Of a stretch of 16,505 bases of DNA, positions 1 through 7,431 are shown piece after piece. Source of the stretch: an uncultured Catenibacterium sp. GTDB lineage: Bacteria; Bacillota_I; Bacilli_A; Erysipelotrichales; Coprobacillaceae. Under the pieces are notes generated by a model. The model did no database searches and was not told the origin of the DNA. It saw nothing but the letters and a program-made list of their open reading frames with translations. A program made the position numbers and the translations under genes. Each line of letters starts with the position of its first letter. Position 1 is the stretch's first letter. The stretch is taken from positions 1 through 16,505 of the forward strand of contig NZ_CAAFOM010000077.1 of NCBI RefSeq assembly GCF_900764565.1, read 5' to 3'.

Positions 1-32
1 CAAAATACACATAAAATTAATCAAAAATTCAA

Positions 33-72
33 TCGAAAAACTAGTAAAATAAGCTATTTACGTACTTTTCGA
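33..72. repeat. Imperfect inverted repeat in the left-end non-coding DNA
   Basis: Bases 1-96 hold no gene that I can see. Inside them TCGAAAA (33-39) is the exact reverse complement of TTTTCGA (66-72). A second inner pairing, GTAAA with TTTAC near 44-48 and 57-61, could extend it into an interrupted hairpin. It could be a weak bidirectional terminator or an operator for a gene left of the window. The DNA is very AT-rich, so chance pairing is possible. Confidence 0.3.
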
Positions 73-96
73 CCAAATCACCCTAATAATGGACGC

Positions 97-128
97 AAAA
101 AAATAAGCAACCAATACGGCTGCTTATT
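97..128 (-). terminator. Rho-independent terminator of cshB-nfo
   Basis: On the minus strand an 11-pair stem (bases 118-128 with 102-112, one G-U pair) closes a 5-base loop (113-117). A run of five T (101-97) follows directly. The nfo stop codon (126-124) lies inside the first arm. This is a textbook intrinsic terminator closing the helicase-endonuclease operon. Confidence 0.9.
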
Positions 129-996
129 CAAACATTTCTTTGAGACCTGAGTTGAATTCATGCTTTTTTAACATTTCAATCTCTTCTTTATAAGGTGCAT
201 TCTTTTCAATATAAGGTGTTTCTAGAATCTTAGGAACATCTTTTAAGCGTTCATTAGATACAATAGCGTCTAATATATCAAAACCGATTGTTCCAAAGCC
301 AATATTCTCATGTCTATCTTTATGAGAACCTTGTGGATTCTTAGAGTCATTCACATGAACAACTAATACCTTATCTAAACCGATCTTTTCATCGACTTCA
401 TCAAGAATGGCATCAAAATCAGAAATATCATAACCTGCATCATTTAAATGACAAGTATCTAAACATAAACCTAATAATTCAGGATAATCACAATGATCAA
501 TAATATAAGCTAACTGATCAAATGTTCTACCGAGTTCAGTGCCTTTACCTGCCATTGTTTCTAAGGCAATATGTACCCTCTGTTCTGGCTTCATTGCTTC
601 ATTTAATCCAGATACTATCGCATCTAATCCTGCTTCATCCCCTGCTTTAACATGAGCCCCTGGATGAAGAACAAGTCTTGTTGCACCAATTTCATCACAT
701 CTTTCAATTTCCTGACGTAAGAATGATACGGCAAGTTCTCTTGTTTCAGGCTTGATTGTATTACCTAAATTAATAATATAAGGGGCATGAACAACGACCT
801 TGTCCATGTCTATTCCCTTTTCTTTCATTAATTCTTTTGCTTCTTCTACACGTAATTCAGAAACAGGTTTACGTCTCGTATTCTGAGGCGCACCTGTATA
901 AAACATGAATGTATTGGCGTTATAGCTTAATGCTTCTTTTACACTTCCTAGAAGCATCTCCTTACCACCCATTGAGACATGTGAACCTATAATCAC
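124..996 (-). CDS. nfo: Endonuclease IV (AP endonuclease)
   Basis: This base-excision-repair enzyme cleaves the backbone 5' of abasic sites using a trinuclear zinc centre in a TIM barrel. All expected metal ligands are visible: H70, H111, E146, D180, H183, H214, D227, H229 and E259. The signatures LCLDTCHLNDAGYD and VVHVNDSKN are typical. The length of 290 residues is normal for the family. Translation starts at GTG (996-994), which overlaps the cshB stop as GTGA. The Shine-Dalgarno AAAGGGAG, about 9 bases upstream, supports that start; the nearby ATG at 1001-999 is in the cshB frame. The pair with cshB is the same as in Bacillus (cshB-nfo). Co-transcription with the helicase is inferred from the overlap. 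Confidence 0.97.
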   Translation of the reverse strand: MIIGSHVSMGGKEMLLGSVKEALSYNANTFMFYTGAPQNTRRKPVSELRVEEAKELMKEKGIDMDKVVVHAPYIINLGNTIKPETRELAVSFLRQEIERCDEIGATRLVLHPGAHVKAGDEAGLDAIVSGLNEAMKPEQRVHIALETMAGKGTELGRTFDQLAYIIDHCDYPELLGLCLDTCHLNDAGYDISDFDAILDEVDEKIGLDKVLVVHVNDSKNPQGSHKDRHENIGFGTIGFDILDAIVSNERLKDVPKILETPYIEKNAPYKEEIEMLKKHEFNSGLKEMFE

Positions 997-2366
997 TGCA
1001 TGTTCTCCCTTTCACGTTTTTCTCTTTGTGCCTGTTTAGCACGTTCTTTTTTCTGTTTCTGGATATCCTTACGGATAATATCTCTTTTCTTCTTCTGATA
1101 AATAGCCTGGATTTCTCTTTTTCTCTTCTTCTTATAACCAGGTTTTACTTTCTTAGGTCTCTTAATAATACGCTGAATTTCTTTTTCTAATTCAGACTGT
1201 GGCGCATTTCTATTCTTACGCTTATTACGTGTCTTTGCATCAGTTAATACACCATTACGGATTTCTTTTACTTCAAAGTGAATTCCCTTCTTTTCAAGTG
1301 ATTCAACCATCTGCTGATTAGATGAATCATACATAGAATAACATTCACCCTTATACTTACCACGACCACATCTACCAGATCTATGGATATAGAAATCTCT
1401 TTCTGTTGGGAATTCCATATTAATTACATGAGATACACCATCAATATCAATACCTCTTGCCGCAATATCTGTCGCCACAATGTACTGATATTCATTATTG
1501 TTGATACGTCTCATCATCTGTTTACGTTCACGTGGTTCTAGGTCACCATGAATTTCACCTACACGATAACCATCACTTCTTAATTGATCAGATAGTTTAG
1601 TGGCTTCTGTTCTCTTGTTACAGAAGATTAAACAGATATATGGATCAATAATATCCATGATATTCTTCAATACTGTATAACGGTCATGATGCTTTGTATG
1701 AATTAAGTAATGTTTTGTATTGTCTGTTGTTTTCTTATGTGCATCAATCTGTACTAATTCTGGCGCATTCATATATTTTCTTAAGAATGGCCATAAATGT
1801 TCAGGGATAGTGGCTGAGAATACAAGCATCTGCAAATCTTCTCTCATCTTAGATAAGACTGCATCTAAGTCTTCAAGATAACCATATTCTAAAGTCATAT
1901 CTGCTTCATCGACTACAAATGTAGTGGCTGTAGTGATGATTAAAGCCTGTTCATTTAAAGATAAGTCTTTAATACGTCCTGGTGTACCAATAACGATATG
2001 TGGCTGTGTAGAAAGCTTATTAATAGCCTTCTGCTTATCAGAACCACCAATCACAAGTGAGATTCTTAAATCAGGGTTTTCTTTCTTGAATTCCTTTGCG
2101 TTTTCATAGATCTGATGTGCAAGTTCTCTAGTAGGAGTTGTAATAACTGCCTGTACATAGTCTGCGCTTGTATCAATACGATCAATAATAGGAATTAAGA
2201 ATGAATGAGTTTTACCAGTACCTGTCTGTGAGATACCAATAATATCTTTATTCTTATAAACAAGGGGGATCACCTTATCCTGGATAGGTGTTGGTGATGT
2301 GAAATGTATGTTGTTTAAAGTCTTTTTTACATAATCATTAAATTGAAATTTGTCAAATAAATCCAT
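993..2366 (-). CDS. cshB: DEAD-box RNA helicase, CshB-like
   Basis: An ATP-dependent RNA helicase, by family likely acting in RNA unwinding, ribosome assembly or cold adaptation. Motifs appear in order: Q motif PTPIQ (25-29), motif I SQTGTGKT (46-53), PTREL (78-82), TPGR (128-131), DEAD (153-156), SAT (184-186), IFCNKR (247-252), VATDIAARGIDI (297-308) and HRSGRCGRG (328-336). After the two RecA-like domains, residues 380-457 form a tail dominated by Lys and Arg, a likely RNA-binding extension. Start ATG at 2366 follows a strong AAAGGAGG (2376-2383). The CshB assignment rests on the helicase core plus its place directly before nfo and near ispH, as in B. subtilis; other Csh paralogues cannot be strictly excluded from sequence alone. 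Confidence 0.93.
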   Translation of the reverse strand: MDLFDKFQFNDYVKKTLNNIHFTSPTPIQDKVIPLVYKNKDIIGISQTGTGKTHSFLIPIIDRIDTSADYVQAVITTPTRELAHQIYENAKEFKKENPDLRISLVIGGSDKQKAINKLSTQPHIVIGTPGRIKDLSLNEQALIITTATTFVVDEADMTLEYGYLEDLDAVLSKMREDLQMLVFSATIPEHLWPFLRKYMNAPELVQIDAHKKTTDNTKHYLIHTKHHDRYTVLKNIMDIIDPYICLIFCNKRTEATKLSDQLRSDGYRVGEIHGDLEPRERKQMMRRINNNEYQYIVATDIAARGIDIDGVSHVINMEFPTERDFYIHRSGRCGRGKYKGECYSMYDSSNQQMVESLEKKGIHFEVKEIRNGVLTDAKTRNKRKNRNAPQSELEKEIQRIIKRPKKVKPGYKKKRKREIQAIYQKKKRDIIRKDIQKQKKERAKQAQREKRERENMQ

Positions 2367-2393
2367 TATAATTCGCCTCCTTTAGCGTCTACT

Positions 2394-2421
2394 ATCATAC
2401 CATGATTTGAAAAAAAAACAA
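2394..2421 (-). promoter_or_regulatory. Probable sigma-A promoter of cshB-nfo
   Basis: Reading the minus strand, TATGAT (2399-2394) is preceded by TGG (2402-2400), an extended -10 element. TTGTTT (2421-2416) lies 16 bases upstream as a weak -35. The start would fall near 2387, giving a leader of about 21 bases that carries only the Shine-Dalgarno. The A-tract at 2410-2418 lies in the -35 zone. Confidence 0.5.
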
Positions 2422-2427
2422 ATCTAA

Positions 2428-2445
2428 TCTAACTTATGTTAGAAT
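2428..2445 (+). promoter_or_regulatory. Possible extended -10 promoter of ispH with a small dyad
   Basis: TGTTAGAAT (2437-2445) reads as TGn plus TAGAAT, five of six matches to TATAAT. No good -35 is visible. The resulting leader would be only about 13 bases. TCTAAC (2428-2433) and GTTAGA (2438-2443) form a perfect 6-base dyad around a 4-base centre that overlaps this -10, so a regulator could bind there. Both readings are tentative. Confidence 0.35.
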
Positions 2446-2464
2446 TGTTTTTGAGGTGAAGAAT

Positions 2465-3379
2465 ATGAAAGTCACAGGAATTGTCCCTAGAGGATATTGT
2501 AAGGGTGTTATTCGTGCTATTAATATTGTGAAAGAGACAATTGAGAATCCAGGTCCTATTACTGTACTTGGTATGATTGTCCATAATCAGTTTATTGTGG
2601 ATGCATTAAAGAAGCGTGGAGCCATCACAGTTGAAGATGCAAGTAAGACTAGAATGGAACTTCTAGATGAAATCAATGAAGGTACAGTGATTATTACAGC
2701 ACATGGTGCAGGAGATTGTGTCATTGAAAAGGCAAAGAGTAAAGGACTCAATGTCGTAGATGCAACATGTTTAGATGTGATTAAGACACATACACTTATC
2801 AAGGAACAGTTAAGAGAAGGCAAGGATGTTTTATATATAGGAAAGAAAAATCATCCTGAAGCTGAAGGTGCATTATTGATTGATCCTGAACATATTCATT
2901 TGATTACATCTAAGAATGATTTAGATACATTAGATAAGCATAAGCAATATGTTATGACAAATCAGACAACCATGTCCCTTTATGATGTCTATGACTTATG
3001 TGAGTATGCAAAGGATGTATTAAATGATGTAGAGATTATGAAGGAAACATGTTCAGCTACACAGATTAGACAAGAAGCGATTGCGAAGATGGATGAAGAT
3101 ATTGATCTCGTGATTATTGTAGGTGATCCTCATTCTAATAATACAAAGAAGCTGGCTTCTATTAGCATGGAAAAAGCACATAAAGATACCAAGATGATTG
3201 GAAGTCTTGAAGAGTTAGATTTATCATGGCTTAAAGGAAAGAAGCATGTTGCAGTAAGTTCTGGGGCTTCCACACCTACTGTATTGACTAATCAGATTAT
3301 TGATTTCTTGAAGCAGTATGATGAGAATAACCCAGATAGTTTTATTAAACCTGAAATACCTTATGAGAAGATGTTATAG
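2465..3379 (+). CDS. ispH: 4-hydroxy-3-methylbut-2-enyl diphosphate reductase
   Basis: This is the last enzyme of the MEP pathway, a 4Fe-4S protein that reduces HMBPP to IPP and DMAPP. The three cluster cysteines are present: C12 in PRGYCKGV, C102 in DATCLDV and C196 in KETCSATQ. Active-site residues H40 (IVHNQ), H80 (TAHG), H130 and E132 (HPEAEG), the NQTT motif (166-169) and SSGASTP (265-271) are also seen. I chose ATG at 2465 rather than the in-frame GTG at 2456 because that GTG is part of the Shine-Dalgarno GAGGTG (2453-2458). The result is 304 residues, a normal length. The N-terminal PRGYC motif resembles the Bacillus form. It is transcribed divergently from cshB and is 8 bases from the next gene. 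The lineage therefore makes isoprenoids by the MEP route. Confidence 0.96.
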   Translation: MKVTGIVPRGYCKGVIRAINIVKETIENPGPITVLGMIVHNQFIVDALKKRGAITVEDASKTRMELLDEINEGTVIITAHGAGDCVIEKAKSKGLNVVDATCLDVIKTHTLIKEQLREGKDVLYIGKKNHPEAEGALLIDPEHIHLITSKNDLDTLDKHKQYVMTNQTTMSLYDVYDLCEYAKDVLNDVEIMKETCSATQIRQEAIAKMDEDIDLVIIVGDPHSNNTKKLASISMEKAHKDTKMIGSLEELDLSWLKGKKHVAVSSGASTPTVLTNQIIDFLKQYDENNPDSFIKPEIPYEKML

Positions 3380-3387
3380 GAGAGTAT

Positions 3388-4239
3388 ATGAGTAAGAAGA
3401 TTATATTTTTTGATGTAGATGGTACTTTAGTGGATGTAAGACCAGTGAAGGAATGTATTCCTGAATCTACGATTCAGGCAGTACATGAGACACGCAGTAA
3501 AGGAAATTTATGTTACCTTTGTACAGGACGTTCTCTTGCAGAAATCTATCCTTATATTCTAGATGTAGGATTTGATGGCATTATTGGTGCTGGAGGCGGA
3601 TTTGTCCAGATGGGTGATGAGATGCTGTATCATAAGAAGGTCAGTGATGAAGATGTGCATCGTGTTGTAGACTTCTTTGAAACAAATCATTATGACTATT
3701 ATTTAGAATCTAATGGTGGTTTATTTGCCTCTAAGAACCTAATTAAAAGATTAGAAAGCATCATCTATGGTGATCTAGAAAATGATCCTGAAGCAAGAAG
3801 AAAGAAGGAAGAAGAACCAAGTCATTTCATTACTGCACTGATTGAAAATGAGAATATGTATAGAAATGATGTGAATAAGATCTGTTTCTTAGAACATGAA
3901 AGTATTCCATTTGATGAGATCAAAAAGCAGTTTAGTGATGCATTCCAGGTCATCCAATGTACTGTGCCTTCATTTGGTGATGCATCAGGTGAGTTATCAG
4001 TGGCTGGAGTGAATAAACATACAGCCATTGAGGCACTTATTAATCATTTAGGCATTGATCAAAAAGATACATATGCCTATGGTGATGGGATGAATGATGC
4101 AGAAATGCTGACATTTGTGGCTCATGGTGTGGCAGTCGGTAATGCGAAGGAAGGCTTAAAGGCGATTGCGGATGAAGTATGTGATGATATTGCGAATGAT
4201 GGTATTTACAAGAACATGAAAGAGCACGGATTAATTTAA
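3388..4239 (+). CDS. Cof-type HAD-superfamily phosphatase
   Basis: A HAD hydrolase of the IIB (Cof) subfamily, expected to remove phosphate from small metabolites such as sugar phosphates; the substrate cannot be told from sequence. Motif I is FFDVDGTLVD with nucleophile D9 and acid-base D11. Motif II is the Thr of CTGRS (T46). Motif III is the lysine K210. Motif IV is GDGMNDAEM with D233 and D237. The cap domain lies between residues about 85 and 200. The length of 283 residues is typical. Its Shine-Dalgarno AGGAGAG overlaps the ispH stop, so the two are very likely one operon; whether the HAD protein acts on an isoprenoid-pathway phosphate is speculation. The stop codon lies inside the terminator hairpin. 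Confidence 0.9.
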   Translation: MSKKIIFFDVDGTLVDVRPVKECIPESTIQAVHETRSKGNLCYLCTGRSLAEIYPYILDVGFDGIIGAGGGFVQMGDEMLYHKKVSDEDVHRVVDFFETNHYDYYLESNGGLFASKNLIKRLESIIYGDLENDPEARRKKEEEPSHFITALIENENMYRNDVNKICFLEHESIPFDEIKKQFSDAFQVIQCTVPSFGDASGELSVAGVNKHTAIEALINHLGIDQKDTYAYGDGMNDAEMLTFVAHGVAVGNAKEGLKAIADEVCDDIANDGIYKNMKEHGLI

Positions 4240-4256
4240 TCCGCGCTCTTTTTTAA
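4219..4256. terminator. Terminator between convergent HAD and NUDIX genes
   Basis: AAAGAGC (4219-4225) and CGGATTA (4227-4233) pair with TAATCCG (4237-4243) and GCTCTTT (4245-4251). This makes a 14-pair stem with one mismatch and a 3-base loop, followed by T residues to 4254. It is a strong terminator for the plus-strand ispH operon. The hairpin also sits just after the minus-strand NUDIX stop, but the T-run in that direction is weak, so it may act both ways with lower efficiency leftward. Confidence 0.85.
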
Positions 4257-4711
4257 TAGATTTCTTCTTTGTATTCTACAAGTTCATCATTCTTATAAGT
4301 GACCTTGGCATGATGATAATGATCATCTTCCATCCATCTCAAGAAATGATAATCTGCTGGCCATTGTGGATAATCAGGAATCAGATCATCATCCACCCAT
4401 TCCAGAACACCTTCATCACATTCTTTCAATGTCCCTTCAAAGTCATGACAAGAATAGACAAACATACCTTCATCTTCACCATAATATAGACCTGGGAATG
4501 TGACATAACCATGACATCTCACAGAATGTACAGTATAACCTGTTTCTTCTAGTATTTCTCTTTTCACGCATTCATCGGGTGATTCACCTGGTTCTAATTT
4601 ACCACCTACACCAATCCATTTACCTTCATTGATATCCTTCTTCTTTTTAATACGATGAAGAAGTAATGTCTGACCATCTTTCTTTAAATAGGCAATAGTA
4701 GTGAGAATCAT
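4253..4711 (-). CDS. NUDIX hydrolase, MutX/8-oxo-dGTPase-like
   Basis: A NUDIX hydrolase of 152 residues. The Nudix box is complete from G37 to Y59: G37 and E43, then REILEETG at 51-58, giving the metal-binding REUxEE core. The phrase EGKWIGVGGKLEPGE before and in the box, and the EGVLEWV segment at 100-106, recall streptococcal MutX, which cleaves 8-oxo-dGTP to clean the nucleotide pool. That substrate is an inference from likeness. The start codon is one base after the yqfO stop (TAAGATG). The Shine-Dalgarno AAGGGG lies in the last yqfO codons, so the two are co-transcribed and probably translationally coupled. A broader nucleotide-sugar or other NUDIX substrate is possible. Confidence 0.88.
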   Translation of the reverse strand: MILTTIAYLKKDGQTLLLHRIKKKKDINEGKWIGVGGKLEPGESPDECVKREILEETGYTVHSVRCHGYVTFPGLYYGEDEGMFVYSCHDFEGTLKECDEGVLEWVDDDLIPDYPQWPADYHFLRWMEDDHYHHAKVTYKNDELVEYKEEIY

Positions 4712-4712
4712 C

Positions 4713-5456
4713 TTAATACCCCTTGAAATAACCTGGTGAAGTAGCTTCTAGGATTTCACAATCTATTTCTTTTTCTAATAATTCTTTGAGTTTATGCACC
4801 ATAATGACTTCTACATGATGTCCTACATCCACTAAAAGAATATTATAGTCTGTCGCTTTTAATCCACTATGATATTTTAAATCACCTGTGACATAAGCAT
4901 CCACCTGTGGAGCGACTTCATCAATCAAGTCTCCTCCAGAACCACCGCAGATTCCTACTGTAGACACTTCTTTCACATGACCTGCATAGCTAAGTGTTGG
5001 AATATTAAAAGCTTTCTTTACATAGTCTAAGAATTCATACATACCCATTGTATCTGGGAGTACACCCTTCTTAGTAATATTAGATTCATCAGCATCTTCA
5101 ATATTCAAACAGCCTAATTCCTCCATCAGCCATCTATTCATAGAAATCTTATCTAAAGATGTATGAGCACTATAGACCACAATATTATTTTTTACTGCAG
5201 CTTCAATAAAACGTCCTACAGGTGTTGTTGTGTCTAAAGTCAATGTATTGAATAAGAATGGATGATGTGTAATCAACATCTGACATCCTGCATCAATGGC
5301 TTCCTGTAGAGTCTGTAAATCTGCATCTAAACCAATCATGATCTTATTTACTTCAGTATGAATATTTCCTGCCTGTAATCCACAATGATCCCAATCCTCC
5401 TGACAATGTAAAGGATAATGAGATTCCATGATTTTAATAATCTGTTCTGCTTTCAT
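4713..5456 (-). CDS. yqfO: Nif3-like dinuclear metal protein (YqfO/YbgI family)
   Basis: A member of the Nif3 family, often labelled GTP cyclohydrolase 1 type 2; its physiological role is not firmly known. Metal-ligand motifs are visible: ITHHPF with H64 and H65, SAHTSLD with D102, and the C-terminal GHHVE at about 212-216. I start at ATG 5456 (247 residues) rather than the upstream in-frame GTG at 5465, because that GTG is part of the Shine-Dalgarno GAAGGTGA. This is the short form like E. coli YbgI; it lacks the roughly 120-residue insertion carried by B. subtilis YqfO. In Bacillus, yqfO directly follows trmK, as here. Here a terminator and a new promoter separate it from trmK. Confidence 0.92.
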   Translation of the reverse strand: MKAEQIIKIMESHYPLHCQEDWDHCGLQAGNIHTEVNKIMIGLDADLQTLQEAIDAGCQMLITHHPFLFNTLTLDTTTPVGRFIEAAVKNNIVVYSAHTSLDKISMNRWLMEELGCLNIEDADESNITKKGVLPDTMGMYEFLDYVKKAFNIPTLSYAGHVKEVSTVGICGGSGGDLIDEVAPQVDAYVTGDLKYHSGLKATDYNILLVDVGHHVEVIMVHKLKELLEKEIDCEILEATSPGYFKGY

Positions 5457-5479
5457 AAATATCACCTTCCATTTAAATC

Positions 5480-5488
5480 ATTATAACA
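5480..5488 (-). promoter_or_regulatory. Extended -10 promoter of yqfO-NUDIX
   Basis: On the minus strand TGTTATAAT (5488-5480) is a perfect TGn-TATAAT. No -35 match lies at the right spacing; that position falls in the trmK terminator stem. The start would be near 5473, giving a leader of about 17 bases with the Shine-Dalgarno GAAGGTGA. It is placed just after the terminator, so it is well located to restart transcription. Confidence 0.7.
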
Positions 5489-5489
5489 T

Positions 5490-5515
5490 AAAAAGAAGTA
5501 CTTAGAGCACTTCTT
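5490..5515 (-). terminator. Terminator of the glyQS-dnaG-rpoD-trmK operon
   Basis: On the minus strand bases 5515-5506 pair with 5502-5493 (ten pairs, one G-U) around a 3-base loop. Five T follow (5494-5490). The trmK stop codon TAA (5504-5502) is in the loop and second arm. This is a strong intrinsic terminator. Confidence 0.88.
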
Positions 5516-6173
5516 CAATTAAGCTGATAGAATGTAATACTTTTGCATATTTTTCATGCTCAGTATTTAATGATTCTAATATACGTTTGTATATATTGAG
5601 TTCTCTTTCCCACTTCTCAATAAAGAGAGGATCTTTCTGCTTTCTAAGAACTGGTCCAAAGAGAATATCTTTTTCATCTAATTCCTGATGGCCCGTTTTT
5701 ACAACCATGATTTCATAGATATGGTGGGCATCTTTGACTAATACTTCATCAATAATCTGTAGGTTATGATTCATTAAGTATTCTCTTAATAAATCAATGG
5801 CTGTATTGGCTTGTAGAAAGAGTATTTTATCTTCTACATAATCAAGATGAGCATCAAGTATTTCACTCATCAATAAGCCACCCATACCACAAATAGAAAT
5901 CATATCTACCTTCTTATCGATGATAGGATCTAATCCATTACCTAGTAATGGGATAACTTGATCTTCGAGATGTAAAGACTGAATTGTTTCTTTAGAACTA
6001 GAGAGAGGTCCTTCCGCTACATCACATGCATAAGCTGATGTGATGATTTTTTCATCAAGTAAAAAACAAGGCAGATAGGCATGATCAGTGCCGATATCTG
6101 CCAGGATAGTTCCTTGTTTATGGTTTTCAATCATCCAAGCAACTTTGCTGAGACGTTTTGAATGAAGCTTCAT
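5502..6173 (-). CDS. trmK: tRNA (adenine(22)-N(1))-methyltransferase
   Basis: An S-adenosylmethionine-dependent methyltransferase that makes m1A at position 22 of tRNA. The SAM-binding motif ADIGTDHAYLP spans 25-35, with the GNGLDPI loop at 78-84 and the catalytic-region motif ICGMGG at 94-99. Residues from about 170 to the end are charged and helical, matching the C-terminal coiled-coil known for TrmK. The length of 223 residues is normal. The start ATG (6173) shares one base with the rpoD stop (TAATG), so translation is likely coupled to that of the sigma factor. trmK (yqfN) lies close downstream of sigA in Bacillus too, which supports the call. Confidence 0.94.
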   Translation of the reverse strand: MKLHSKRLSKVAWMIENHKQGTILADIGTDHAYLPCFLLDEKIITSAYACDVAEGPLSSSKETIQSLHLEDQVIPLLGNGLDPIIDKKVDMISICGMGGLLMSEILDAHLDYVEDKILFLQANTAIDLLREYLMNHNLQIIDEVLVKDAHHIYEIMVVKTGHQELDEKDILFGPVLRKQKDPLFIEKWERELNIYKRILESLNTEHEKYAKVLHSISLIEEVL

Positions 6174-7429
6174 TAGTGATCTAAGAAGTCCTTTAGACGT
6201 TTAGAGCGTGAAGGATGTTTTAATTTTCTTAAAGCCTTTGCTTCAATCTGTCTGATACGTTCACGAGTAACGTTGAATTCTTTACCAACTTCTTCAAGTG
6301 TTCTTGTACGTCCATCATCTAGACCGAATCTAAGTCTTAATACTTTTTCTTCTCTATCTGTAAGTTCTAATAATACTTCATTTAATTCATCTTTTAATAA
6401 TTCGTTAGATGCATAATCATCAGGGCTCATCGCACCTTCATCTTCAATGAAGTCACCTAAATGAGAATCATCTTCTTCACCGATAGGTGTTTCTAAAGAA
6501 ACTGGTTCTAAAGAAATCTTCTGGATTTCTCTTACCTTTGCAGGAGTCATTCCATCCATCTTTTCTGCGATTTCTTCCGCAGTTGGTTCTCTACCTAATT
6601 CCTGAACAAGCTGTCTCTGGATACGAGTTAACTTGTTGATAGTTTCTACCATATGTACTGGAATACGGATAGTACGCGCCTGATCGGCAATCGCACGAGT
6701 GATAGCCTGTCTGATCCACCATGTTGCATATGTAGAGAACTTAAATCCCTTTGTATAATCGAACTTTTCTACAGCCTTAATAAGACCCATGTTACCTTCC
6801 TGGATTAAGTCTAGGAATAACATACCACGACCTACATATCTCTTAGCGATAGATACAACTAATCTTAAGTTTGCAGCTGCAAGTTCTTTCTTAGCCAGTT
6901 CATCACCTTCAAGAATACGTTTTGCGAGTTCAATTTCCTGTTCATGAGTTAATAAGTCTACACGACCAATTTCCTTTAAATACATCTTAACAGGGTCATT
7001 GATCTTAACGTTAGAACCTAACTGGTTCATATCATCATCGTCATCAGACTGATGATACATCTTATTTGTATCACCAAAGTCCATATCTAGATCATTACCG
7101 AAATCTAGGTTTGCAAGATCATCATCACCTGAATCATCATCAGTATCTACTTCTAAGCCTTCAAGGTCATCAAGTTCATCTGCCCCTCCAGCCATAAAGT
7201 CATCATCATCTATTTCTAATGCATCTAAACCATCTTCAATTTCAATGTGGTTATCATTGATTGCATCAATAAGGTTTTCATATGCTTCATCGTCTAAATC
7301 ATATCTAGACTGGAAAGCATCTAAGTCATCCTGAGTTAAACGGTTGCCTTTAGCCTTAGCGGCACTAATCAGCATCTTTTCAAGTTCTTCTAGAGTAATA
7401 ACCTGTACTGCTTTATCCTTTTTTGCCAT
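6173..7429 (-). CDS. rpoD: Primary RNA polymerase sigma factor (sigma-70/SigA)
   Basis: The housekeeping sigma factor. Region 1.2 starts at NDPVKMYLKEIG (144-155). Region 2 runs from about 186 to 257, with DLIQEGNMGLIKAVEKFDY in 2.2 and FSTYATWWIRQAITRAI (231-247) in 2.3-2.4. Region 3 covers about 258-335. Region 4 (356-418) ends in the helix-turn-helix VGKEFNVTRERIRQIEAKAL. The protein has 418 residues, longer than the 371 of B. subtilis SigA. The extra length is an Asp-rich linker: residues 71-135 carry 28 acidic residues and a single lysine. Its Shine-Dalgarno AAGGAGT lies in the end of dnaG, two bases separate the genes, and the order dnaG-rpoD is the classic macromolecular-synthesis operon. 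Confidence 0.98.
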   Translation of the reverse strand: MAKKDKAVQVITLEELEKMLISAAKAKGNRLTQDDLDAFQSRYDLDDEAYENLIDAINDNHIEIEDGLDALEIDDDDFMAGGADELDDLEGLEVDTDDDSGDDDLANLDFGNDLDMDFGDTNKMYHQSDDDDDMNQLGSNVKINDPVKMYLKEIGRVDLLTHEQEIELAKRILEGDELAKKELAAANLRLVVSIAKRYVGRGMLFLDLIQEGNMGLIKAVEKFDYTKGFKFSTYATWWIRQAITRAIADQARTIRIPVHMVETINKLTRIQRQLVQELGREPTAEEIAEKMDGMTPAKVREIQKISLEPVSLETPIGEEDDSHLGDFIEDEGAMSPDDYASNELLKDELNEVLLELTDREEKVLRLRFGLDDGRTRTLEEVGKEFNVTRERIRQIEAKALRKLKHPSRSKRLKDFLDH

Positions 7430-7431
7430 AG

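Noticed and set aside
2456..2458. GTG start of ispH three codons before the ATG
   Set aside because: These bases are part of the Shine-Dalgarno GAGGTG for the ATG at 2465, and the family N-terminus begins at that ATG.
1924..2823. Open frames antisense to cshB (1924-2109) and ispH (2587-2823)
   Set aside because: Low-information shadows of clearly conserved genes.
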